DNA of 64,000 bases, from assembly GCA_023091735.1 (NCBI GenBank), contig JALKBU010000052.1, positions 43,989 to 107,988 on the forward strand, given 5' to 3'. The position numbers were made by a program, and so were the translations under genes. This DNA is from Trichomonas tenax (Eukaryota > Parabasalia > Trichomonadida > Trichomonadidae). Of this stretch, positions 48,214-58,109 are shown piece after piece; position 1 is the first letter of the stretch, and each line of letters starts with the position of its first letter. The notes under the pieces were generated by a model. The model saw nothing but the letters and a program-made list of their open reading frames with translations. It was not told where the DNA came from and made no database searches.

Positions 48214-48663
48214 ATGTACAGAGGACCCCGTATGAAAACGGCGCCATTTGCGCCATTCAACAAAGCTTTCCTTCCAGAAAGTATGCTTAGAAAGTTCGGA
48301 TTCGTGAAATCTAATGATATGCCTTACGAACGCTCTCATGCCGTGAGATCAACTCACCAGGAGTTTTACAAAGTCGTTCAGGAGTCAATGTTCGGTTCAG
48401 CGAACCACAAAGTACTGCGTGTCGACCCTCTTCGTGAGAAAATCATCATTTCTGAAACAGAAAAAGGAAGAGGTGTTTCATTCTCTTTCTCTGAGATCAA
48501 ACAAGTAGTCACAGACGATACAAATCCTGCGCACGTCACTGTGTATCCACACGATTCCTCATATCGCTCGATGCAATTCACAATGGAATCTCCTGAAGTT
48601 GCTCTTGCGTTTACACAAAGATTGGAGACCCTCGTTCAGGCCAGAAATATCGGTGACAGCTAA
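48214..48663 (+). CDS. Small protein with a PH-like C-terminal region
   Basis: 149 residues. A basic N-terminal ~35 residues (MYRGPRMKTAPFAPFNKAFLP) precede a region with PH/GRAM-like spacing from about 45: FYKVVQESMFGSANHKVLRVDPLREKIIISE, GVSFSFSEIKQVVTD, then VTVYPHDSSYRSMQFTMESPEVALAFTQRLETL as a closing helix. PH-like folds of this compact kind bind lipids or proteins, for example the PH-like domains of BBS5 or the trichomonad LRR proteins. The relation is by secondary-structure impression only. The gene is intact and follows a motif-rich promoter. Confidence 0.6.
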   Translation: MYRGPRMKTAPFAPFNKAFLPESMLRKFGFVKSNDMPYERSHAVRSTHQEFYKVVQESMFGSANHKVLRVDPLREKIIISETEKGRGVSFSFSEIKQVVTDDTNPAHVTVYPHDSSYRSMQFTMESPEVALAFTQRLETLVQARNIGDS

Positions 48664-49069
48664 TTTTATTAGTAATAACGCTGAAATAAACTTGTTTCAT
48701 ATATTTCGCTTTTGAAATTCGCTATTATTTTATGCATTTATAATCATTGCTTGTAATATAATATATATTTCGAAAATCCTTTAAAAATTTTCAAATTTTA
48801 TATTTTTTAAATTTATTTACTCATGGGGAAATTTTAAGTATGCATTTATATATTTTGGGCTGTGTAGTATTTGCATTTGAATGAATCGAAGAATCTAGAA
48901 TAATTGTTGGAATTATTGAATTTTGGTCAATAAATTATATGTTCCATATATCACTGAATATGGACTAATGATTAATTTCGATTCCATCATTTTAATAGAG
49001 ATATTCAGGATTTAATTTAGTAGAATGTCAAATTTTTCAGTCCTTATTATTTTATCAAAGTTACAATGA

Positions 49070-49827
49070 ACTTACGACTACTCAAAAAGTGGTGAAATCC
49101 TCAAATACATCTGTTTGGTCTTCACGTGGTCCACGCAGGACTTTCCTAATCGACAGTTGAAGAGAACGGACTTCATGGAAGAAACGAAGAAATATCTTTA
49201 CCAAATCTCAGGAAGGATCGTTGAATCTGTCCCAATGTTCTTTGTTGACACTAATTTACACAACGCAGGCTTCATGAAAGAAGAGATGAATTCATTCAGC
49301 AAATGGATCATGAATTTATCTCCTTTGACAAAATTCAACGAAAATGTATTCTGTGTAAACATCGGAGGCTCAAAAACATTGGAGATCAAGAAGGATGTTT
49401 TCATTCGCAACGAAACAGAATTCATCAATCCGAACGTGAAGCATATCTACTCGGCGTACAAGGACATGCGTCGATTCGTTTTCACGCCAAACAACGGTGA
49501 AGATCCAACATACACAGAATGGGAAGACATCAACGCAAGAAGGTATCATGTTGATACAATAACAACTGAATACTAAAACGGAGTTATAGTCGGCCAAACA
49601 CAACAGAGAAGAAATATCTTTAACAATAAGGTTAATATACACAGAGACATTTCTAAAAATCAGATCACCGGAGAAACAACTATTTCAGATTGGATCATCG
49701 ACAAAGAATTCATGGAGTTTGTTTCCAAAAGAGGAAGAAGGTTCTTCAGAAAAGTATGTCATGAAGTAGAAAAAGGTCTTTGTAGCATTGGTCACGCACC
49801 AGGAAGGTTTTTCAGGAAGTTAGTTTA
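49070..49827 (+). pseudogene. AIG1-like GTPase relic (C-terminal half)
   Basis: An open frame without ATG runs from 49070 to TAA 49574-49576 and then, in the same frame, to TAA at 49825-49827. It reads ICLVFTWSTQDFPNRQ, then MFFVDTNLHNAGFMKEEM, FSKWIMNLSPLTKF, and KDMRRFVFTPNNGEDPTYTEWEDIN. After the stop come VIVGQTQQRRNIF, TTISDWIIDKEFMEF and a basic tail. The VFTW start corresponds to the strand before the guanine-specificity step of AIG1/GIMAP GTPases, and the later -YTEW- and -YSDW-like pieces recur in trichomonad AIG1-like proteins. The P-loop half is missing. The assignment is moderate; the decay is clear. Confidence 0.55.
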
Positions 49828-49843
49828 AACTTTTTTTGCTTTA

Positions 49844-52200
49844 TTACATAACTATCATTACATAGAGATAAATAAGATTAAATTGGCTAATTTTTGTGCT
49901 GCAAGTATTAAATTTGCAATCGAGAAAAGCTCTGATAGGGATTGATGCAGAAATTAGTTGCTGACGGAATTCTTTTGATTCGTTCTCAACAATAATTCCA
50001 CATGATAACTTCGAACATCCAAGAAATGCATTTTCTCCAATAGTTTCAACACAAATTGGTATATTGATGCTTGGAAGATTAATACATCCTTCAAAAGCGC
50101 TTCTTCCAATATATGTGACGCCATTATCTGGAATCAATATCGTTTTAAGATTTGCACATCCAATACATGCACTATCAGCAATATATTTCACCTTGTATGC
50201 TAAAGAAAAGTAACTTGTTGGCGAAGCTGGCGGGAAAACAATCATTTTCATTTTCTCTTTGTTATACACTACTCTAAAATCACTAACAAAGTTAATAGCA
50301 TTAAAATTGCTTATTTTTGAGAATAAAACACAGCCATCGAATACTCCATAGTCTATCGTTTCAAGAAGTGATGATTCTTTTATGATTAATTCGTAAGGAA
50401 CCGACAATCCTTGAAACATTGTCTTCCGAGTTCAATGACAGCATCAGAAAGGTCTATCACTGATATATGTGTGCCTTGAAAAGCTTGTGGACCGATTGAA
50501 ACAATGTTTGTTGGGAAAGTAAAATCATGAAGAGAGGAATATCCATTAAATGTGTAAGAAGGGATTAATCCAGGTCTAAATATTGTATATAGGTTTGCTG
50601 AAGAAAGAAGTCTTCTTGATGTTGTAGATTTAGAATCAAATGTTACTGAAGTCAATCCGCAGCTTTGGAAACAACCGATTGCAATAGAAGAGACTTGATT
50701 TGGAATATTAACAAATGCCAAACTTCGGAATTCAGCAAAAACATAATCTCCGAGATTAATATCTGATGTTGTATTAAAAGTTAATGCCCTCAATCTGGAA
50801 CATGTCTAGAAAGCATAATTATTAATAGTCAATATAACTTTCGATCTAAATTCAACAGAAGTTACTAAAGTTGAAGCATAAGCTGATGCGTCAATTCTAT
50901 TTAGTGCTTCACCAAATATTATTTCTTGATTCAGTTTTGTTTGATAAAATGCATTTTTACCAATTGATTTGATCATTGGGAATTCAAAGAATGTCAGAAG
51001 ATTACCGCAATTCCTAAATGCATTGTCTTCGATGTATTGAAGTTGAGAGTTTCCTGAACATTGAACATTTGTTATTGTTGATTTATCTTGTTATTGTTGT
51101 GCCACTCTCAAAGCACTGAGAAATAAATGTACTATTAACGTCCATCAAAAAGTCGTCTTTTATAATTATCAGCGAATCATTTTCAAATCTAAATTGAGCT
51201 TTTGGAGACTTCGAAATAACTCCACCTCCAATGTTTTTAATTCCTTGAGGGAGATAAATATCGATTAAATCAGGACACTCTGAGAATGCATAGTCAGAAA
51301 TTATTGTCACATTTGCTGGCAATACAATGCTTGTAATTCCGGTTCTATAAAATAGATTTGTTGATATTTCTGTGATTTTTGATGTTAATTTAATATTTCT
51401 AAGATTACTTATACCATCAAAACTACTTTCACCAATAGAGGTTATGGAATTTGGAAGGGTGAATGAACTAATGATGGCCCTTAGAAAAGCATATGATTGA
51501 ATGGAAGTGACAGAATCTTGTAAAATTAAAGTAGATAAATGAGATGCACAAAAAGATCCAAACATTATTGTAGTGACAGTATACGATCCAGTTATACCAG
51601 AAGCAAAGTAGTAAAGTTTAGTTCTTGATTTATCGTAAATTACTTTATTAGAGTCTACAACAAAATTTGTATTTTGCGGATCAATATCAATTGATTCTAT
51701 AAAAGTATTATATTGAAATGCAAGACCATTAATATCATTAATATATCTAGAAATAACAATACTTGAAAGATTGCTGTTGAAAAACATGTTCAACTTAATG
51801 CTTGTTATTAAAATGTTTTTAAAGTTCTAATGAATGCAAGCCCGGACACCTCAATATTATTTACGCTTGCTGGAATCTTTATCGAAGATATAGATGTATA
51901 TGAGAAAGCTTGAACATCGATTGTTTGAAGATTATTTGGAAGAATAACACTAGAAAGTGATGAACAACTTTCAAATGCACTTTTTTAATTGATGTCAATT
52001 TTAGGCTAAATGTTAAATCAATATTTGTTATTTTGATACACTTATAAAATGCAAATGAACTGATTGTAGTAAGGTTTGAGTCAGAATTAAATTTGACGCG
52101 ACTTATAACATCTTTCATAGCTTGGAAGCAATAATCTGTTGAAGAAACTCCGTATATTATTTCGCATGCAGATTTGACGACAATGCTCGGCGTGTTGGTG
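49844..52200 (-). pseudogene. Decayed long BspA-type leucine-rich repeat gene
   Basis: Four open stretches on the minus strand (51879-52118, 51083-51793, 50386-50793, 49844-50419), plus readable pieces between them, form one continuous series of BspA/LRR_5 repeats. Examples are ISSFAFYKCIKITNIDL, SITSIGESSFDGISNLRNIKLT, ITIISDYAFSECPDLIDIYLP, IEDNAFRNCGNLLTFFEFP, YIGRSAFEGCINLPSINIP and TIGENAFLGCSKL. Frameshifts or stops separate the stretches, including an in-frame stop near 50805 and breaks near 51080, 51795-51880, 51985 and 50400. Originally it was ~780 residues of surface repeats without a visible membrane anchor at the end. Relic status is near certain; one or two lesions could be sequencing errors, but not all. 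Confidence 0.85.
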
Positions 52201-53017
52201 TCTATCCAATATTTGAGTAATTTGTCGTTATTTATGTATGTTTCGATCCATCAACTTATGTCACTTTTAATCTTTGATTTTGCACTTTTTGACCATTTCC
52301 TTCTGTTAAGAACTGATTTGTTCTTCATTACTACAAAGCAAAGTGCTGAAAAAATGCCGATGCATCTATATATTTCAGAAACATCTGATCTTAAAATGTT
52401 CAGAAAATGGTGGAGATTTTATGACGACTCTTCACCAGATGAAAAACTTCTTTCCTAGTTATACATTGTTGAAATTCTTCTTTAAACCCATTACCATTCG
52501 TTGCTCGATAAACATGCGAAAATTATGTTTAATATTTAATGAAATTGAGGGGTGACTAACATGAAAAGTGACATATGAGGATAATGATTTTCAACATCAT
52601 ATTGAATGCAAAGCATTTTTAAAAATCCTTAACGGTAATAATATAGTAAAAAAGATGTAATAACTATTTATTAATATTATAACTTTTTCGGGTGAGCATA
52701 GTTGAAAATATGATTCATTTTTTCAATGTAATTTTCAATAGTTTACATGTTAGCAATTTCAATTATATTATATCAAATAATTAAACATTGAAAATCCTTA
52801 ATGCTACATTTAGCAAACATCTTTGTGAATGTGATCTGCTGAAATCTAAGCAAAAAGAAGAGTTTTGATATCAAAACGAAATCGAAATTATTTTTGACAA
52901 GTAAATTGTCATCATTAGATATTTTTCTTTACATGCCAAAATTATTGTTGAAGAAATTTTTGACGTGTAAATAAATGTCAAAATTTTTGTCACTTTTACG
53001 TCCATTTGCGTTTAATA
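52201..53017. other. Spacer carrying promoter motifs for the CARMIL-like gene
   Basis: No gene seen; plus-strand frames at 52174-52555 are not coding-like. TGACAAGTAAA (52895), TTTACATGCCAAA (52928) and TGACGTGTAAA (52961) lie 50-125 nt before the next start. Confidence 0.5.
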
Positions 53018-56000
53018 ATGGATGCTTCTTCGGTCGAATTAGCGGTTCAAATCGCGCAACGGAAGAAGCATCACCCAGTGTACTCGACGTCTATCGTCGT
53101 TGGCGGCATTTTAAAAGAAAATCAGATCCTTATCGTCTCAACTCGCGGATTAGAAATTTTTCACCAAGAGAAGAACAAAATAAACTGGATGAAAAGCATC
53201 CCGTGGCTGAGTGTTAGAAAAGTCGCGTTCAAGAATAACAAAGTATACGTTACATTCGACAAAGAAGTTCTCGCAACAAAATTTGTTTGCCAAAATCCGA
53301 ATCAACTGTTCGGCGCAATCTGCCATGCGCTAACGCAGACACAGACAACAAAAGAACTCAGAACACTCGGTGTTTCAAAATATGAATTGGGAATTCAACA
53401 ACAGACAGGAATTGGAATCATGAGTCGCCTTCAGCAGTTGTTGAAAATCAGAAGAAATAAGATTCCATACATCAATGTTCAGCAATTCCGTCAAGCTTTA
53501 ATTTTTAATGAATCAATTTTAGATTTGCGCGAGTTTCCGAATCCAGAATACATTACTCAGTTTGCTCTCGATGTGCTGCCGCTTGCAACTAACTTCAATT
53601 CAGTGATTTTTCCATATATCGAAAAGTTTTCTGATTTCCAGTTATTCATTGATTATATTCCTCATATCAAATACGCAAATCACTTAGAATTCAATTGCAA
53701 GCGTGCTGACAAGTTCAAACACTTTCTAGATGAATTCCAGAAGAAGAAAAGAACGCCTTGCGGAATTTCGATAAATGATCAAGAGTTACCAATGTCTGCA
53801 CTCGAAGGACTTTCGCAGTTCATTGGTGCTAAACAAATGACATCATTAGGACTTCACACAGCATTTTCAACAAAAACATTCGAAATATTGTATAAAAATT
53901 TCTTCACACCTGAAGTTTCAGCATCACTTGTAAGTCTTGATCTCTCAAACACACAAGGAATATCACTACCATCGTTAATTCCTAGTTTACCAAAATTATT
54001 GCATTTATCTCTCCAAAATTGCGGACTTCAGATTGATGAAGTATTTTCGACATTGTGCAGTTGGACTTCTATGAGCGGATTGCGCGTTTTGGATCTGAGT
54101 GGAAACGCCTGTTCATCGTTATTCGCAAAACAACTTCCATCATCTCTTTTCACTTTAGTTTTGAACAACATTTCGTGGGGAAGCGGATGCTTGGCGACAA
54201 TGATCAGAATATTATCTACTCGAAACGCTTATGGCATTGATATCTCTTTATCTTCAGCAAACGCTGATAATAACGATTGGATGCTTTGTTTCCAAGAAAT
54301 GGAAAATTCGCTCTACACAGGTGTTATCAAATTCGTTTGGGATGAAAACCCAGTCGACTACAGACTGTTTGACTTCTTGCTCAGATCAACAGAACTCAAA
54401 TGGGCAAGTTTCGGCGGATGTTTTTCACCAAGTGATGTTAATGAAATCGAAATGTTCTGCGAATTCGTTTCTCTTTGTCCAAGCTTGAATCGTTTATCTC
54501 TTGTTGGAACAGCCACAAGATATATTGGTGAAAGCATCTCATCAGTAATAAGAGCAGCAGCAGGCAACAAATCCATCAAGATTTTAGATATTTCTAATAA
54601 CAGAATCGGAAAAGGCGCTTTTTCAGTTCTCAAGAATATATTTTTAACGCAGTCAACACTCGAAGTTATTGACTTTGATGGCGCTTATCCAGATAATTCA
54701 GCAGATCTTGTTGATCTGTTAGAGACAGCTGCAAGGTCGAACAGCAAACTCACAGTCAGTTTCCCAGTCAATGATTTTAATTTCTTGATCAATGCTGGAA
54801 AAATGGAAACTGATGTTTGCGACAGAGTTTTGTCTTTATTCAAGAAACCTCCACAGAAAAGTGACTCGCAGAATTCAAACTTCCCATTCCCATCATATTC
54901 TCCATTCTTCGATCCGTTCTACGTCTACAGGCTTGAAAGATTGCCGCCATTCCCATCATATATCACAAGGCCTGATACCGAAAGAATGAAGAGGACTCCT
55001 CCAGAGCCATTCGTTCAGAAGACACCGGGATTGCAGCGCAGGTTAACGAAAGTTACATCGAAGCCAATGATGTCATTCAAGCCATCACCACAGAAGCAAC
55101 AGCACCTTTCACTGTCGATGCTGTTGGAAAGCAGCGAAGAAGACAGCGACAGCTTTAATACGAATGATCTTCAATTCAAGTTCTCTATCAACGATATTAT
55201 GCCGAACTTGAAGCGCCAAACAGAGCAAAGCAAAGTTCCTGTGTTTAAAGCGAAGAGCATCATCGAATCTCCAAACAAGAATCGTCCTAAACCAATTATC
55301 ACAGAAAAACCAGTGCCGTTAGAAACAACCGAATCTCCTGTCTCAAATAGTAACCAATTCAACTCCAACAAATCGCAAGACCAAAACGAAACTAAACCAG
55401 AACTTCCTCCACTTCCGAAGCCGCCATCACCGAAATCTCCTAAATTTGTGAAGAGCGAAGAAAGCGAAAATCAAATGCCTCTTTCGCGCAAAGTTAAAAT
55501 GGCGGCTTCAATCGATGTGTTTAACACTAACAACATGTCTCAGTATGCTTCTAAAGTTCCTGTTCCAGCATCTCAATACTCATCAAGAATTCCATTATCT
55601 GCTTCCAAGAGAACAATGTCGACACCTGTTTATAATACAAATACAGCAGAAAGTTCTTCAGAAGAGGAATACGATGATTATAACGATGCTACAACTAAAA
55701 CACGAAACACAGCTCGAATTCCTTTCGAAGGAACTTACGAATACTATTCAGACGATGACTTCGAGGAAGAGGAAGAAGACGATGACTTCTTCAGCACACC
55801 GACAAACTCTGAAGAAGTCAACACAAACGAAGTGACAAAAACAGTTACACAAACGAAAGAATCGAGATTTACTGACGCTGACATCAGAGGAGATTACAGC
55901 GATTATTCAGATTATGGCCAAGAAGACTATTCAACGTATGGTTCTGGAACTGTTTCAGGAACAATTTCAACAATAAAAACTTATGAATCAACGACTGCAA

Positions 56001-56677
56001 CAGCGACAGCAACTGCTACTCATCAAAGTAATTCGCCAAAGTTCATGGATCGAAAGATCAATCTTCCCCCACCTCCTAATCCAGTATCTCTTCAACCAAT
56101 AACTGTGGCCAGATTCGAAGAGCGCCAAGCACCTCAGAAACCGGTTCCTTTCTCACCGCAGAACACTATATCCGAAGAGATAACAACATCAAACATGCCA
56201 AAGAGAGTCCGGCCACAACGAGGACAGCAAACAAGCTCTCCACAGGAATCCAGAACTTATGGCTCTCGCGTTAGGAATAATAACAACAATGCATCTCAAT
56301 ACGGAAGCAGAGTTAGAAGACAGCCACCTAAAGAAGAAGAGCAGAAACCAAAGGACGAACCATCGCAATACGGCAGCAGAGTTCGAAGAGATAATGACCA
56401 ACCTTCGATGTACGGAAGCCGTGTAAGAAAACAGCCGGTTCAACAAGAGAAAGAGCCACCAACGAATGTCAGCACTGGCTATGGAAGCAGAGTAAGAGGC
56501 TCAAGACTTCAGAAGCCTCCACCAGCACCAGTTGTCAGGAGTGTCAGGGAAGACACTGATTCGTCATCAGATGAACCACAGAGGCCGCCACCTCTACCTT
56601 CGCCGAAGTCAACGACTCTCAATATGTCGACCACTGCATCACCAGCGCCACCTGTAAGAATGAGAAACTTCAAATAA
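53018..56677 (+). CDS. CARMIL-like leucine-rich repeat protein with YGSRVR repeats
   Basis: 1219 residues from ATG 53018. The N-terminal ~110 residues look PH-like (ENQILIVSTRGLEIFHQEKNKINWMKSIPWLSVRKV). From about 170 to 610 lie RNase-inhibitor-type LRRs: LVSLDLSNTQGI, LLHLSLQNCGLQIDEV, LRVLDLSGNACSSLFA, SLNRLSLVGTATRYIGES, IKILDISNNRIGKGAFSV. The remaining ~600 residues are Pro/Ser/Glu-rich and disordered, with an acidic run (DDDFEEEEEDDDFF) and five YGSRVR repeats at 1081, 1095, 1118, 1132 and 1155. PH-LRR-proline-rich order is that of CARMIL, which binds actin capping protein and myosin I. No clear capping-protein-interaction motif was found, so partners may differ. Confidence 0.82.
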   Translation: MDASSVELAVQIAQRKKHHPVYSTSIVVGGILKENQILIVSTRGLEIFHQEKNKINWMKSIPWLSVRKVAFKNNKVYVTFDKEVLATKFVCQNPNQLFGAICHALTQTQTTKELRTLGVSKYELGIQQQTGIGIMSRLQQLLKIRRNKIPYINVQQFRQALIFNESILDLREFPNPEYITQFALDVLPLATNFNSVIFPYIEKFSDFQLFIDYIPHIKYANHLEFNCKRADKFKHFLDEFQKKKRTPCGISINDQELPMSALEGLSQFIGAKQMTSLGLHTAFSTKTFEILYKNFFTPEVSASLVSLDLSNTQGISLPSLIPSLPKLLHLSLQNCGLQIDEVFSTLCSWTSMSGLRVLDLSGNACSSLFAKQLPSSLFTLVLNNISWGSGCLATMIRILSTRNAYGIDISLSSANADNNDWMLCFQEMENSLYTGVIKFVWDENPVDYRLFDFLLRSTELKWASFGGCFSPSDVNEIEMFCEFVSLCPSLNRLSLVGTATRYIGESISSVIRAAAGNKSIKILDISNNRIGKGAFSVLKNIFLTQSTLEVIDFDGAYPDNSADLVDLLETAARSNSKLTVSFPVNDFNFLINAGKMETDVCDRVLSLFKKPPQKSDSQNSNFPFPSYSPFFDPFYVYRLERLPPFPSYITRPDTERMKRTPPEPFVQKTPGLQRRLTKVTSKPMMSFKPSPQKQQHLSLSMLLESSEEDSDSFNTNDLQFKFSINDIMPNLKRQTEQSKVPVFKAKSIIESPNKNRPKPIITEKPVPLETTESPVSNSNQFNSNKSQDQNETKPELPPLPKPPSPKSPKFVKSEESENQMPLSRKVKMAASIDVFNTNNMSQYASKVPVPASQYSSRIPLSASKRTMSTPVYNTNTAESSSEEEYDDYNDATTKTRNTARIPFEGTYEYYSDDDFEEEEEDDDFFSTPTNSEEVNTNEVTKTVTQTKESRFTDADIRGDYSDYSDYGQEDYSTYGSGTVSGTISTIKTYESTTATATATATHQSNSPKFMDRKINLPPPPNPVSLQPITVARFEERQAPQKPVPFSPQNTISEEITTSNMPKRVRPQRGQQTSSPQESRTYGSRVRNNNNNASQYGSRVRRQPPKEEEQKPKDEPSQYGSRVRRDNDQPSMYGSRVRKQPVQQEKEPPTNVSTGYGSRVRGSRLQKPPPAPVVRSVREDTDSSSDEPQRPPPLPSPKSTTLNMSTTASPAPPVRMRNFK

Positions 56678-57219
56678 ATAATGTTTGTATTTTCATATAT
56701 ATTATATCAAAATTCATTATCATTCATCATGAAATCGCTCAATATTATCACTCTAACATCTTTATTTCAATATATCTCTTTTCTTATTGGAGATATTTCA
56801 AATTATAAATTAAATATGAATATATTGTTAATTGCTTATGAAAGATATCATCTATTTCAAAATATTTAATAGACTACACTAAATATAATGATAAAATTGA
56901 TATTTGGAGAATTTGGTTCGATAATTAATATTTTGAGACTTTTGTTATACAAAAATCGCGTTTATTGATGAAATATATTATAATTCGTGCTATAATAAGT
57001 TTTAATATTCTTTTGATATTTAAATGATTAATGATGTCATAATTGATGTTCACAGCAATGAATAAAGCAATTTAAGATCAAAAATCACTTCAATACGATG
57101 TATATATGATTGTGTAACTATTAAATATGTTAAATACCAAAAATATTGCATAGGTATCGATAAAAATGATGATTTTTGGAAAAGTGAAAATTATCTTTTA
57201 GCAAAAATGTGACTCAATA
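56678..57219. other. Intergenic spacer
   Basis: AT-rich, over 500 bp, no gene seen. A 62-codon frame right after the CARMIL-like stop is not coding-like. Confidence 0.5.
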
Positions 57220-57873
57220 ATGATTTCGTTGTTTATTAACGCAGCATTGAGTGTTGGTGCGTCGCAGATATTCAAGAGAATATATTACACTCACAGAGTG
57301 AAGGTGGAGGTCAGCGGATCCGCTCAACAATACATAAATGGATCGAAACAATTGACAAAGCCCGAATATTCAATTTTGCCATTCGACAAAACATACGACT
57401 GGTGCTCTAATTGTGGAAAAACATATGATGACCATCCATGGATCACATATTATGTTGATGGATTCAAATTCAAGATCAACGGCTATTATATCCGCTGTGG
57501 ATGCTGCTACAACGGTTGCTGCTGTGAGGAGTATGGATATTGCTTCGACTGCTGCCTCTACAGTTGGGCTTTGCAGACTTCTGATGACAATAAAACATGG
57601 ACAGATATTCACACGATTAAGAAGGACGGCTCTATGGCAAAGTGCAATGAAAAGACTTATAAGTTAGATAAGGAGTACACTGCGAAGTATTTGAGAATCA
57701 TTCAGACTCAGAACTGCCCTGGATGGCATCCATGCATCTCTATTAACAGAATTGAATTCTTTGGTGAAATAATTGGTGCTAACGCTGTTATCGATGAAAT
57801 TCCATCATTCAGCGATGAAGAGGATGATGTAAGTATCATCGGACATATATCAAAATCAGCTTATAATAAATAA
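57220..57873 (+). CDS. Discoidin/F5-8C-like domain protein with cysteine-rich insert
   Basis: 217 residues. A galactose-binding-like (F5/8 type C, discoidin) fold is suggested by YSWALQTSDDNKTWTDIHTI (strand with the conserved WxLxxSxDxxxW), AKYLRIIQTQNCPGWHPCISINRIEFFGE (strand with the conserved YIRI...L..IEFFG ending). Between about 63 and 115 sits a dense cysteine cluster (CSNCGKTY, RCGCCYNGCCCEEYGYC, CFDCC), unusual for the fold and perhaps metal-binding. The tail is acidic. Discoidin-like proteins of this kind are a known multigene type in trichomonads. There is no convincing signal peptide; the N-terminal 15 residues are only mildly hydrophobic. Confidence 0.75.
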   Translation: MISLFINAALSVGASQIFKRIYYTHRVKVEVSGSAQQYINGSKQLTKPEYSILPFDKTYDWCSNCGKTYDDHPWITYYVDGFKFKINGYYIRCGCCYNGCCCEEYGYCFDCCLYSWALQTSDDNKTWTDIHTIKKDGSMAKCNEKTYKLDKEYTAKYLRIIQTQNCPGWHPCISINRIEFFGEIIGANAVIDEIPSFSDEEDDVSIIGHISKSAYNK

Positions 57874-58109
57874 TTTTTTTTCTAATATTAAAGCAATTAA
57901 CTTTATAAACAACAACACTAATTAGTGATGTAAATATTATATTACATATTATAAAATCAGCTTATAAAAACTAATTAACTTCAAAAATCGAGTCTATCAC
58001 AATTTGATGATGGGGATCACCCACTTCTTAAAATTAAACCGTGGGCCATTCACCTTGAACAATCAGTTGAATAAAAATAATATTTACTAAACAACAACAT
58101 TAATGCAAA

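Noticed and set aside
52174..52555. Overlapping plus-strand frames of 94 and 70 codons
   Set aside because: They overlap each other and the end of the BspA relic; no coding-like periodicity or motif.
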